From: Sipunculus nudus
Lineage: Eukaryota > Annelida > Sipuncula > Golfingiida > Sipunculidae
Assembly (NCBI GenBank): GCA_026874595.1
Contig: CM049312.1
Span: forward strand, 28,476,456-28,540,455
Length of the DNA stretch: 64,000 bases
Direction: 5' to 3'
Within the stretch, counting starts at the first letter, position 1; each line of letters opens with the position of its first letter. Below, one piece after another: positions 47,080 through 59,439 of the stretch. Both the position numbers and the translations under genes were made by a program. The notes under the pieces are model-generated. The model saw nothing but the letters and a program-made list of their open reading frames with translations, ran no database searches and was not told the origin of the DNA.

Positions 47080-47310
47080 TATAAACTTTATTTATTTTAC
47101 ATGGATTGTACAACTAGTTATAATAACTAAAACAAGGCCTCGGATGTTGGCGCTCGTTAGTCGGTATGGGTGGAGGAAGACGGAGAACCCGGAGAAAACC
47201 ACTGACCTTGGAAGGGCAACCACAGCCCTCTCTCGTAGCCACGCCGGGAATCAAACCCGGGTCCCCAGCGGAGAAGGCCGAGCGTTTTACCACTCAACTG
47301 TCCAGGTCCC
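47080..47310 (-). mobile_element. tRNA-derived SINE with 14-bp target duplication
   Basis: On the minus strand it begins with a tRNA-like head: A-box region gttgagtggtaaaacgc, B-box gggtttgattccc. A conserved middle (ctccgggttctccgtcttcc) and an AT-rich tail follow. It is flanked by the same 14 bases (47066-47079 and 47311-47324, atgcctctatttaa). 231 bp long. The same family recurs at the window's right end. Confidence 0.82.
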
Positions 47311-47508
47311 ATGCCTCTATTTAAAGTTAATTTCCCTCTATGTCCCGCATTTCCAGTGTCACCCGTTCCTAATCAATTAAACGTCATTGTTATAGAGAAA
47401 AGTAGCATCGTATAAACAATATATAGTGCCTTTGAAGTTTCATTTATAATCTCTACCAATCTCTCCCCATCACCATCAATAAACATCATCTGTGTTTTCA
47501 GCATGTCC

Positions 47509-47531
47509 TCTCTCTCTCTCTCTCTCTCTCC
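47509..47531. repeat. (CT)n microsatellite
   Basis: About 11 CT units. Confidence 0.9.
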
Positions 47532-47539
47532 CCCCATAG

Positions 47540-50125
47540 CACATACACTACGCACATATCCACATACATATAATTTATTTATTAATTTTATGCCTTCGTT
47601 GTGTGTATTATGTGTTACATGTTCAGATTCTATATTTTTAATTACATGGAACATTGTGGTCTTTTTAATGTGACTTTGTTTGTAATATTTAAGTGATTTT
47701 AATAATAAAGATCTATGTATTCACAAAAATTTGGTAAATTCAATAAGTAATAATAAAAAACTGTTCATATAACGGATCATTCTTTAATTTAAGTGATGAG
47801 TGTGGACAAATTTCAGCCTATTGGATAATGTTTTTTTATCCCGAGGATAACGTCGCACATTTTGTCTTTGAACGTCCATTGGAACTCAACAACATATTCA
47901 GTCATGTCAGATACAAAAAAATGTACCTGGCGCAAAGATAAATATTCTGTACATTGGTCCATAGATACACTGTTTTGTTTCTATTTGTGTTAGATTTTTG
48001 CATGAGAGCCAAATCACAAGAATTTAACAACTTTTTTAATCATGCAATAGATCCACCACGCTGCTGTCAGTTAAAGCGGTGAACCGTGTAAGGTCTAACT
48101 CCTTTGAGCCAGGCACGAGGAGACCGTGGCATTTCAAGTAAACTCAGATATATTACATCCGACCAATTCATAACCATACCACTGTTGGCTAAGTCTATTC
48201 ATTTTACATTTTAATATCACATGACGTAAGTGTTCATAGCTACTATCCTGTGATTGTAAATATTAATTTAACCTACTAAGTAACCTCCTATGTGAAGCTT
48301 TGAATTGAATTGCTTACAAAAAATAAGACTAGCTTTGTGCAGGTTCTTGTACACTAGCATTCGGGTGCTCGGTCCCCTTCCTCAGGTGTGAATGGAGCTG
48401 TTCCATAGGTAGCAGTTCCCAGTGTTGCTCCGTTGACAAGAAATCCTTGTAATCAACTTTATTAATGATACCTTAGAGTTAAATTTGGGTAACACTTGCC
48501 AAATTTGTTTTTAACATTAGACTCTATTTCCATCTTCGGTAGAATTTACCTTTTTATTTTTTTTATTATTCTTGAAAAAACGAATTGTTTGGTATTTTAA
48601 ACAGTTCTAACACGGATGTGGGCACGGGTCCTGGTGGAATTAAAAGATAAATTAGTCCATAAATTAAACATGTATATATATATACATGTATATATAAAAT
48701 ATATATAAAATTTCATATTATATAATAACGACCACTAATGGGACCTTGATAAAGTGGTCATTTTTTCGAATTGGTCATCTAAGCCGGGTTTGACTTAGAC
48801 GGATCTTACAACAAAATCACTTACGGCCATATTTGAGTTTTAAAAAGTGCTCTGTGACCGCCATGTAGCTGATCATTTTTCTTTGCAGATGCAGAGTGAA
48901 AGCAGTTAGAGACAAAGCCAGTTAAATAAATCAGAGGTGGATGAGCAAGGTTGACACCATTCGCAATTATGACAGGAACACACCATACACATTGACAGAG
49001 ACGGTTTCCTCCACAAACGTTTTTGATTAAGTAAATAAAGACGCAGAGGTTTAATTTATGGCAATGTCCTTTCAAGGTCATAACAACAATAAGATTCGAC
49101 GGAGGTATTTCGCCGTTTCATTGAAGGGGTCTGACTGAAATATACGACAAAAATAAACGACAAGACTGTGATAGGAAATGTATAGGAGGTATTTTCTCTT
49201 TCGAATCAGAAAAAAATCCGGAGTTCTGAAACAACCAGCTGTTTGAGCAAATGTAAGCATTTCCCTCTAGTATGAACACCTGACTGGATGCACAATGCAG
49301 GGTCCTTACGATTATGTTAACATTTAAACGGCATTCCACTCGATTCCCATGAGATTTGTCTGTTTTTTTTAGATAGCTAGCAAGCGGAATATGTGATCGT
49401 TTTTAATCTGGGCAATTAACCCTATACAATCGATATAGGTTAATTTTATGGACACCTTGTAAAATCAGGGCTACATTTGGGGGGCATCCATCTGTATGAT
49501 CGAAGAAAACTTTCGACTGCAGTGTCGTCCGTGAACACAGATCACACTGTTGCACCCGGTGAACAAAACGGAGACATATACCTGCAGACAAAACCCATCC
49601 TTTTACAATGCCATATTTTTTTACAACTGATCAGTTTATCTAGTTTTATACTTAAATGATTCAAGGAAATGCAAAATATTACAATCGTTTTCATCATGTT
49701 AAATTCTTACAATAACATGTAAGAGTACATGAGACTCTGCTACCTCTGATGAAAGTATACCTGCCATATTCCACAACATCTTGATCATATGCATACATAT
49801 ATGTATATCCTAACTTATGCTAAACATTCAAGTATTTCCGACGGGGTCATGTTCTCGAGGTTTTAATATACAGATCTCTTGTCTTGTGAAGTTTAAGCAA
49901 ATGTTATATACAAAAACGATCTAATTAAATAAAAAATATATTTATATAATATAAACCATAATGTGTCTGTTGGAATGTTTTGAAAGGTTTTCAAACTGAT
50001 TTGTGCCTTAATTACCAAAATAATTATGTTCACAAGAAACATTTATAATTTCATTAAATAACATTTAGCAAAAGAATTATATGTTCAAATTTATAGTTTT
50101 TAGTACTGATATAAAGTAACCAGAA
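47540..50125. other. Intergenic, no gene recognised
   Basis: AT-rich, with short TA palindromes around 48670-48715. No coding frame with motifs. Confidence 0.5.
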
Positions 50126-50127
50126 TT

Positions 50128-50195
<68 letters not shown>
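50128..50195. repeat. (TA)n microsatellite
   Basis: About 30 TA units with one interruption. Confidence 0.95.
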
Positions 50196-50197
<2 letters not shown>

Positions 50198-50418
50198 AGC
50201 TCCTCTGGTGATACCGGTACTGGAACTAGCGATATGTGCTCTTAGGATACTTGTGTGCTGTCGAGACCACGAGCCCCGGTAAAATGCAAAGTTTAACATA
50301 AGACTTCAACATATCAGTTATATCACTCCGAGCATTACATTTAAAAAGATAATATTTTGCAAGTTTTAAACGTAAATGCACTTTTGCGCCATTGACTTTA
50401 ACATGTAGTAACATACAC

Positions 50419-50460
<42 letters not shown>
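50419..50460. repeat. (TA)n microsatellite
   Basis: About 20 TA units flanked by acacgta/tacacgt, so the whole is palindromic. Confidence 0.95.
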
Positions 50461-50462
<2 letters not shown>

Positions 50463-50604
50463 GTATAAATATTAGTACCCATACATGCATATTATCCTCC
50501 CTCACCACCACCATCCACCACCCCCATTTTCGAATTTTTGGATCCGCCACTGATCAAGGCCCCCTCCCCTACCTCAATCCTGGCTACGCCCCTGTATATA
50601 TATT

Positions 50605-51010
50605 TATATACCAGGTCGGAAACGCTTGAATACGCTGTGTCCAGCCGAATCAGTCAAAAATCGAGAGGAGAGTGCCATGAAACGAATTATGCAGTGCCGT
50701 TATACGAACCAATCCCCCGTATTTCGATTGAACCAATATTACAAGTTTTACGTGGTGCACAGTTAATGAGAGCCACGCCGTGTTCAATATATACCAGGTC
50801 GGGCAATATGCTATGTTAAGCTGAATCAGTTAAAAAGACTGGATGAAGTGTCATGAAAACGAATTACGCTGTGCCATTATACGTACCAACCCCCATGTTA
50901 CCAGTTGTACGTGGTGCACAATTAATGGAACAGCCCCCCACCCCCTTGTGTACAAAGGGAAAAATGACACCAACTGCACGCGGTGTAAAAAAAATGGAAC
51001 AGCCACGAGA
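50605..51010. repeat. Tandem duplication, about 180-bp period
   Basis: ataccaggtcgg occurs near 50609 and 50790. Both are followed by gaatcagt, a gaattatgcagtgcc-like block and a gtacgtggtgcacaa-like block; a partial third unit follows. Non-coding. Confidence 0.65.
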
Positions 51011-52052
51011 AACACGAAGTACCCGGTTTCGAGAAGCTGGCGCGGACAGATTCTTGTGGACAGCTGTAAAATCTCTCGCTTTGATTCCCCGCTAATTCTT
51101 ATTATGATGCGTGATTGTGAAGATTGCACATGTCCAGTATCCCTATAGCATCTAAGGATATCTCGTAAGCACAATCCATTTACCGGTGATGTTTTCAATT
51201 GCGTCCCGAAGAAGTGACGGGTGGGTTTATTGTTTCGACGTTTACCTTTTAGTCTTACGGGACTGATAATGTATTTATAATAAACGTCGGCCTTAAATAG
51301 AAGCCTGCCTTGTTTAGACACCGGGTCAAACCAGGGTCGTAAAAAATAAACGCCCGGGCGTGTGATCAAGTAAAAACTTGTTTTATGTTATTGCCCTTCC
51401 ACACCTGCTGTCACCCCCTTTCTATGGCACCCCTGAAGATAAATTAACGCCAATGCTAAATTTTATGCAACATCGACCTGTAGTTCAGTCGACCAACAGA
51501 GACGCGCACATACACACTGCTCACGTGTTACAAAGAAGAAAAAAAGAAATAAAATAACACTGCTTCACAGTTACATCAGGATATATTAAATGAGCACATG
51601 CAGCCGCACTTGACATTATATTCTCTCTCCTAACAGCTACTGAGCATATACAGATATAAAATATGTAAGCTAAGCGCAAAGTGATGTATAAAAATGTCAC
51701 AATGTTACAAAGAACATGAGCTAGTCAAACCGTGTGAAGCAATTCTTGGAATTAACGTCATTTCTAAAGATGAATTCTTATATTCCTGGTTAATTCAAAA
51801 GCATTCTGAATAACTTTGGTAGATGATAATTATAATTTACATAAAAATAACACACACAATTATTGTTAGTTCTCTACATTGAGTTGACCACATTTTACTG
51901 AACCGTGATCCCTTAAGACAGGTGACATGGTTCACAGATTTCACCCCTTGTAGGCGCAACAGTCGTTACACTTGGCTTCGTTGTTCAAGGAAACCCTGGA
52001 TGTGAACAGGCAAGGTATGCCCAAAATACCGGCCCACTTCGTACCCAACAGG
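51011..52052. other. Upstream region of SDR copy D
   Basis: Contains the aaacgccgg-type repeat at 51275-51365. No clear TATA box before 52053. Confidence 0.45.
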
Positions 52053-52268
52053 ATGTCGTCGTTTAGGGATAAAGTGATTTTGATCACAGGTAGGTTAAAA
52101 TATCAACACTGTTGTTGATTGTTTATGATGACGTCTGTTTCAGGTGGACCGTTGTTTTAAACAAACCCTCATATTTTTGCGTCCGTAAGCTCCACTATCA
52201 ATGGACTCAATCTTTACAACCAAAACCTAATAGACGTGCTATCTGTCTGCCTTGTTTTCTTGGCCGAA

Positions 52269-52344
<76 letters not shown>

Positions 52345-53355
52345 AAGGCCTATTTTTGTCAATGGTGTGTCATAAAGCTGTGTATTTTCACAAATCAGAT
52401 CACTTCAATACTACTGTTACTATTATTTCAGGATTTGAGCGTGGTCCAAATAAACTGTTATTCCGCTCTTCATTTTTTTATACACATGCCTTTGCCAAAA
52501 AACTCTCTCCGCAGATAGATAATCGATCAGACGCTTTGCACGGAGTAATTTCGTGTCGCATCCCCGCGCCCTTGTCGAACCCTGGCAGGTTTATTTCTCC
52601 GAGTTTTTCGAAACCGCTTAGAGGGCTGCCATTCTGCGTCCACGCTGAACCTAGTGTCATATCGACCCTCTGACATTACGACCAGATTACTCGCTTACCA
52701 GCCAGGTTATTCGATTGCCTTCTGAGTCAATTTGTCACGACTACACTGAACCTGAATGTCCCCGGCCTCGTCTCGAAATTAAGGGTTTTACTTCAATATG
52801 ATACTAGTATACTGCAAGTTGCATTAAGAAAGGCCAACTGCAGTGCCAAATCTTAACTGCCCTCTCAATGGAAAATGCTAGCATCGGCCATTGTCTACCA
52901 AGCGACGTGCACAACAGCGGTACCATTAATACATACTTTAACTGGAGGCCCCTTTAAACAAAGGTATTACAACCACAACAAATCCTTCAACCACCGGACC
53001 CAATAAAACAAAACAGAGCTTGCGAAACATGTATGGACCCTGAAATACTAGCAAGAATGTTTCACCATTACCTGGTCCTAAATCCAGCAGTCAAACACAT
53101 TCATGACCTCTTCACATAAGTGCAACTTTTGGTTGGCCGAGAAACTGGCAATCTTAAACTCTTAAACTCCAAACAAAAGAACTTGCTGAACAAACGTTCC
53201 GAAATTATGTCCACCTGTCACCAACGATACTCAAACCTTGCAAATAAGATATTATAAAAACATATATCACAATAGTTGAACTTCAGTCACCTGATTTACC
53301 AATGAGGTGAAACCGGCAGAAGTGACTCAGATCTATGACATACCTTTTTCTCTCT

Positions 53356-53443
<88 letters not shown>

Positions 53444-54015
53444 TCTAGTCACATTCTGTTAGCAGCTCACGTTTAGGTTTGTGACAGGGTTTATTGCTGC
53501 TGGACTTTTCCTCAGTCCAGGACCCTTGAGTTCGAGTCCAAAAAAGTATACTCGATTCCAAGTTTATTAAAAACTGCAGGTTGTATATATATTGTAATAG
53601 ATCGGTATTTCTATGCTGGCAGATAGGTGATACATTTCTCGTCATATTTATAACACGTCCTATCGGGATTAGTCTTAGTAGGTTTGCTCTACTGGTTGAC
53701 TCTTTAGTAAGATAATAAGGGATTCGTCCCTCAGGCCTATAGTGCAGCCACCCAATTGCTAGATTGACACAGAGTATTACTAAAACCGACAAGAAACAGT
53801 GCAGTTTAGAATGATAAAATGATAAAACGACGAAGCTTTATTTTCCTACAGACATGTGAATTTTGATTAAATCAGGTGCGAGCTCTGGAATAGGAGAAGG
53901 GACTGCTCTCCACTTCGCTTCCCTGGGCAGTCGTGTGGTTATCAACGCCCGCAATCTTGAGAAGCTTAGCAAGGTGGCACAAAAATGTGAAGAAGCAGGA
54001 CTAAGCAAAGAAAAG
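52053..54015 (+). CDS. SDR copy D, first two exons (partial gene)
   Basis: Exon 1 52053-52089 reads MSSFRDKVILIT and one base of Gly, donor gtaggt. Exon 2 53876-54015 (acceptor ttaaatcag, donor gtaaat) reads GASSGIGEGTALHFASLGSR and continues through NLEKLSKVAQKC to GLSKEK. Lengths and phases equal those of copy B (exon 2 is 140 nt in both) and the TGxxxGxG cofactor motif is intact. No stop or frameshift. No exon 3 was found in the remaining 10 kb, so either intron 2 is very long and the rest lies outside the window, or the copy is truncated. Function as for copy B: NAD(P)-dependent oxidoreductase, substrate unknown. Confidence 0.8.
52273..52341. repeat. (CA)n(TA)n microsatellite in intron 1 of copy D
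   Basis: About 20 CA units followed by about 14 TA units. Confidence 0.95.
52342..53345. other. Intron 1 of SDR copy D
   Basis: No exon seen. It has a 26-bp block shared with intron 5 of copy B (52664 and 24419). Confidence 0.5.
53350..53438. repeat. (CT)n(TA)n microsatellite
   Basis: tttctctctctct run followed by about 22 TA units. Confidence 0.95.
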
Positions 54016-55003
54016 GTAAATAGAAACAGGTAATGTCTAAAGTCTGTATCTCTTTGGGCTGCGACTGTTGGCGACAAATTGCGAACGGCATTCGCGAGGG
54101 AGTTTCAAATATAACCCGAAAAGTCCGCGGGGCTTCTCAATTTCCTCACTTGAGTCGCAGTGCCTGGCTATTGTGTTGCTTGAAATGTGAACATGTTGAA
54201 ATATTAGTTAGACAATTTTCGCGGGTGTCTCGAATCCTTCTCAATTAGATTTCCTTGGGTATGCAAGTGCGAGAAATTTGAGACAACTTCGTGAGCGTTT
54301 TGCGACCTGTGAAATTAAATTGAAAAAAAAAACCATAAGTATCAGTCATACATATCCTGCGATGGTCGCTCGAGGTCGAAGTGCAAAAAAATCGCAGTTT
54401 TGTCGCGCGAATGTCGTGCAACAGTCGCACAACGTGTTTGCAAACTCCCAATTGGTGCAAGTGTCACAAGTACCAATTCAGTGTGATTCCAATTGAAAAT
54501 TGTATCTTCGTATTTTCGCTGTTTTTTTTTTTTTTGTTTTTGTTTTTTTTTTGTTTTTGTTTTTTTTTTATCTCCAGCAGTTGCAGGTTAATGAGAAGGG
54601 GGCTTGAGTGTGATAAATATCAATACCTTTAGTAAAGCTGCGAGCTTTAAATTATCTATTTGTATGTACACTAAATTCATTGACTGATTAACCTCCAATT
54701 GATCTAGCGAACTTGTCACCTGTGTTTTCGTTTATACCGCTTCATTAATGTTTCATATATTAAAAATACTAAACATTTCTTTATAAAGAAGTTACTTGTT
54801 TATACACACGCATATTTGTGCATAAATCTCCTAAACCACGCCGACTTCGGTGTAAGCGGGCGGGTACAGCACTTCTTTTTATACAACCTCCAGCTCAGGG
54901 TAAAGTTCCATTCTATGTATTGGTCGTTGACATGTTTTGGTTAAAGCACAATGAAACGTAATGCAAGCCGTGAGGTTTGGAAGGCTTGTGTCACATGCAG
55001 ACC
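54016..55003. other. Start of intron 2 of SDR copy D
   Basis: It holds cgcaca/gtcgcacaa-rich sequence (54040-54480) resembling the Harbinger-like element further on, and a poly-T stretch (54520-54570). No exon seen. Confidence 0.45.
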
Positions 55004-55039
55004 CAGTTGTGGCTCTGTTGTACAACAGAGCCACAACTG
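55004..55039. repeat. Perfect 36-bp palindrome
   Basis: Each half is 18 bp (cagttgtggctctgttgt and its exact complement) with no spacer. It could extrude as a cruciform, or be the joined ends of a transposon. Confidence 0.95.
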
Positions 55040-55331
55040 TTCTAGTATCACATGGACGATAACGTTATGATATCTCAGCCAAAAAAAATGTCATATTCAT
55101 CATAAATCGAAGATTTTCTATCGAAAGCTAACGTAAAATACAGCTAGGCATTTTTTTTCACTTTACTTATCGTTTGATAAGCAATGATCAGTGGCGTTAA
55201 GCAGCAAAAAGTATTTGCCCCATGTTGTACCCAAGTAAACTTGAGCCAGCAGCCTCTAGCCTACGGTACACTTGTTACAATGTAATCACCTGCCAACAGT
55301 CAGTCTGTCTGAGAAAAGGCCACGCAAATAA

Positions 55332-56506
55332 AGCCACGGTCACACTGAATCGTACGACTGTTTAATCGTGCGATTGACCCACGATCAGGTAGTCGCACGA
55401 CCAGTCTCCATAATTTTGTCCTGTTTCTGAAATGGTCGTGAGTACTTGATACTGGTGGTAGGTAATCGTACGACTGGTGGCACGCTCGGTTGCACGATCA
55501 ACCAGAACTAGTGACGATCGGTCGCAAGGTCAGTCGTGCGACAAGTCGTTGCGATTAATATTGATCGTACGACAAGTCTTAGTGACCAGCGACTAATCGT
55601 ACGACTTGTCGTAATGACCTGCGACTAGTCGTTCAACTGGTCGTGCCACCGATCGTATGGATATATATTCCTGGGCCTCATATCAGCCCTAGTCATTCGT
55701 TCGCTAGATCTCGTAAAGAAAGTACAGTGATATGCCTCCACGAAAAGGAAAAGGACGTGGCAAGGGCCGAAAACAGCTTGTTTCAGACACCGCGGTGCTA
55801 GCAGAAATCTACACGGCACCCATGGCAGAAGATGATCCGCAGCCTGAATCTGTGCAGGAAACAGATGCCTCTGAGAGTACTAACGTTTTCTTCTTTGTCT
55901 TCGCTGGCTACTTCGGTGCAGAAGTGCAGCTGCGGCAATAGCGCCAAGCTGTTGTTGTTGCTCCAGCTGTAGCCGAACCAGCGTAAACTCGAGTCTACAG
56001 GGAGGCATCAGCTGATCCATACTTACAATAGAGGTAAATACGGCTGAATGAGCTTAGCTCTAGATCCCGACACTTTTATAACGTTTGCCGAGCTGATAGC
56101 ACGACCAGTCGTATGGTTGTGCCACAAGTCGGGGGAGATCTTGGCAAGTCGCAATTCTGATCCCAAGGTCGTACGACCAGTGGTGCCACCAATCGCGAGG
56201 TGGCACGAGCAGTGGCACGACCAATCGTGCAACAAGTTGTCGCACGATGATGCACGACTGGTCGTGCGATGACCAAAGACTGGTGGTACAACCTTCTTGC
56301 GAGCTCCTACATCCTCAAAATTGACAAATCAGTCGCAACTGGATTTTGAACATGTTCAAAACCACCTGCGACCGATTTTTCACCCAGTGATCACCCACGA
56401 CCTCCGCGATCGGTCGCACGTTCTTGTCACGATTGTCCGGCGATTCCTCAAATTTTCAGTCGTGGACAGGTCGTAACCTGGTCGTATCTCCAGTGTGACC
56501 GAGGCT
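55332..56506. mobile_element. PIF/Harbinger-like MITE (1175 bp)
   Basis: Ends are inverted: AGCCACGGTCACACTG on the left, CAGTGTGACCGAGGCT on the right (one mismatch). TAA lies on both sides (55329-55331, 56507-56509). A 3-bp TWA duplication is typical of PIF/Harbinger elements. Many copies of a GTCGTRCGAC-type palindrome lie between the ends on both sides. It sits in intron 2 of copy D, if that gene continues. Confidence 0.7.
55732..55938 (+). pseudogene. Small reading frame inside the Harbinger-like element
   Basis: It starts MPPRKGKGRGKGRKQLV, a very basic N-terminus, and continues with an acidic stretch (AEDDPQPESVQETDASES) for 68 residues in total. Such a start would fit a DNA-binding or nuclear protein fragment. 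I do not recognise a family, and the frame ends within the repeat arrays. Probably the remnant of the original element's gene. Confidence 0.4.
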
Positions 56507-56762
56507 TAATTGTTTCTGATCAGGAGAGGTTTCAAGTATAGCGTTTGCAAAGTATAATTGACGAGTTCTATTTTCATTCATAAACACTATATTTAGGTAA
56601 AGTTATTCAAATATATTCCTATTTGAGTCCCGCATTGAATGTTCCCCTCTCATAAACACCATAACTTTGACATTCTGAGCGAACGCGATGTGTAGCCAAA
56701 ACAAAATGAAACGCGTGATCGACCTTCCACCAAGGAGGCGAGGAATGTTGGACAAATCAGTT

Positions 56763-56830
56763 ATAGCCCAATGGAATGAAATGCAAGCCATGAGAAACCT
56801 CACGGCTTGCATTACTTTCTATTGGGCTAT
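56763..56830. repeat. 68-bp hairpin repeat
   Basis: Arms of about 31 bp (atagcccaat... and ...attgggctat) with few mismatches and a 6-base loop. A related half lies at about 54955-54985 (gtaatgcaagccgtgagg). Confidence 0.8.
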
Positions 56831-57469
56831 AGCGAACACTTATCTCTGTGTGGAGAATGGTTTTCAGGGTGGGAACAACCGGGTCACACCTCGGTGACCG
56901 CGCATGCTCCGTTTATCACAGGCCTACATGAATTCAGGCTGTAGTACTTATCATATAGGCCTAGTATTCGAAATTATTAATATGTAGAATGAAAATGAAC
57001 AGCCGGTTCGCAAGTCATATGGCCTTGACCACGGTTCATTCTTTATACATGGCTGCCGGCTGAAGTATAGGCTCTCTTGGCGTATAAATAACTGGACGTA
57101 TAGAATGGCTGACGTACGGTGGCTGATTCAGGACACAGAAAAAAATATTTATCTCGAGATCTCGGGATAACATCTCGAGATCTCGACATAGAATTTCGCA
57201 AAAAAAAAAAATTTTAGGAAGCAAAAAAAAAATTTTAGGAAGCAAAAAAAAAAATTAGGAAGCATAAAAAAATGTTAGGAAGCAAACAAAAAATAAATAA
57301 AGGTAACCCTAGCTAGGAATGGGTCTTATAACGCCACTTTGACGTATAAACATTTTATCTACAGGCTACTTGTACACAAGGCACTTGAGCAAGTGTTAAC
57401 ATACAGATAAAAACATGTAACCGAGTTACTGAATACGGAGCCCCGTTGGGGACATGAGTAAAAATTATT

Positions 57470-57660
57470 TATCCCGTGCGCAACACTTATTAATTTGTGT
57501 GCACGACTTATTATTTTGTGCGCTCGGCTTATTATTTTGTGCGCACGACTTATTATTTTGTGCGCACGACTTATTTTTTCGTGCGCACGACTTATTATAT
57601 TGTGCGCTCAACTTATTATTTTGTGCGCGCAACTTATTATCTGTGCGCACAAGTTTATAA
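57470..57660 (+). repeat. Array of 21-bp GTGCGCAC repeats, left module 1
   Basis: About nine units of acttattattttgtgcgcac-g type. Since 21 is a multiple of three, all frames stay open without being coding. Confidence 0.95.
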
Positions 57661-57821
57661 GTCATGTGCGGATATTGTGTCAATTGTGTACGTCAAGGCA
57701 GAGGCGTATGGATATGACTCTGTAGAAATCGATTTAAGTTTCCAAGTATCATATAATATGTGGGTATTTGCCTTCTTTTGTAGAAAAAATGCTTATGTGG
57801 CTATATTTGGCATTAAAATGG

Positions 57822-57827
<6 letters not shown>

Positions 57828-57902
<75 letters not shown>
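57828..57902. repeat. (TA)n microsatellite
   Basis: About 37 TA units with one interruption, at the same place in the module as 62386-62412. Confidence 0.95.
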
Positions 57903-57904
<2 letters not shown>

Positions 57905-57999
57905 GTTTGTGCGTGTGTGTAATTTTAGTTTAAACTAAGGTTTCAAATTTGAGGAGATTGTTACGGAGCCCCGTTAGGGACATGAGTAAAAAAATATTT

Positions 58000-58250
58000 A
58001 TCTCGTGCGCACGACTTATTATTTCGTGCGCACAACTTATTATTTTGTGCGCACGACTTATAATTTTGCGCGCACGACTAATTATTTTGTGCGCACGACT
58101 TATTATTTTGTGCGCACCACTTATTTTTTTTGTGCGCACAACTTACTATTTCGTGCGCACGACTTATTATTTTGTGCGCACGACTTATTATTTTGTGCGC
58201 ACGAGTTATTATTTTGTGCGCACGACTTATTTTTTGTGCGCACCAGTTAA
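58000..58250 (+). repeat. Array of 21-bp GTGCGCAC repeats, left module 2
   Basis: About twelve units, preceded by gagccccgttagggacatgag (57966-57986). Confidence 0.95.
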
Positions 58251-59439
58251 TTAGTGGATAGAAACGAGGTATTATGTCAAGGCGTCAATTACGTCAAGGC
58301 ACAGACGCATATGTCTCCATCTCACCTTTAAGTTATATAGGCCTGGAACAATACAACACTAGTATACATCCAGTGGGGGAATTCCTGTTACCATTTAATA
58401 TTTATATATATGAGACAAAGTCAAAATACAAAGCAAAATTATCTTGATGTACCTCGCAGGTTTGTTTAAACATATATTGCTAAGATAATAATTATTGTCC
58501 AGAGTTCTATAGTAGATAGCTGACACATCAATATGTTTTATGTTTCAAGGCCAGCCACAGTTACAGAAGCTGGCCATTCAGCTACCAGCATTAAGTTCGT
58601 GGGCTACGACCGACCGTCTGTTATGAGCATAACGGTATGCTGTAAAATAAATTGGTCATACAGACAGACAGACATCTTTTTTATATGACCATGCATGTGA
58701 GGTCATGGAGACATAAATACCCCAATGGAGGTAGCTCAGGAGAAGTGTTTATAAGTTTAATCAGATCATACGATGTGTTTATGATATTGATATCAAACAT
58801 TGTAGAATGTTATACATTTTGCATAGATGGTGTAAATCATGATTTCGGAGTACAACGAGCAGGGATTAATAGATAAACTTGTGCAAATTAGACATCATTA
58901 TAAGCGATTGTAGTGATGAAAGTTCCAGTCTAATGGACATTTTATCCGATAACATGCAGAAATGATATCAGTGACCTAATTTAACATGTGAAAAAAGATC
59001 TTACCAAAAGTGAAGAATAAATAAATAGCCCTGAGAAACGGTGTCATGTTCAAGGTCTCATAAAAATTGAGGGCCAGATATTTAACATTTTCATTCTTTA
59101 TCACACAGACTAAATGTAACTTTGTTTTACTTGTGAAACTAGGTCATGGGAGTATCAATTGTATCCCCAGAAAAAGTCGGGATAGTATGGTTTAGTATGG
59201 CCGCCGCAGATTTCGTTTCGACACGATTACTCAAAAAATTATTTTACGGATCTTTACCAAACTTGGCATTTGCATAGATATTGGTGAGAGGACGAGGCTT
59301 ATTTAAGATGGGGTCATTACCTTAAATAGGAGAATGACATTGAACTTGAATAAGTCCATTTGGGGGGAAATTCACACAAATTCTTAAATATCTAAAAAAT
59401 CTTGCATGGATTGATCCAGAAATCAACTTGACCGGAGAT

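Noticed and set aside
50054-50462. Tyr/Ile repeat proteins
   Set aside because: They are translations of TA microsatellites; the same applies at 52236-52345, 57850 and 62400.
57450-58250. CRISPR-like regular repeats
   Set aside because: Units are contiguous 21-mers without unique spacers, in a genome with introns.
57454-58254. Several long frames such as RTTYYFV repeats on + and AHKIISR repeats on -
   Set aside because: They follow from a 21-bp repeat unit without stops; no start context, domain or conservation argument.
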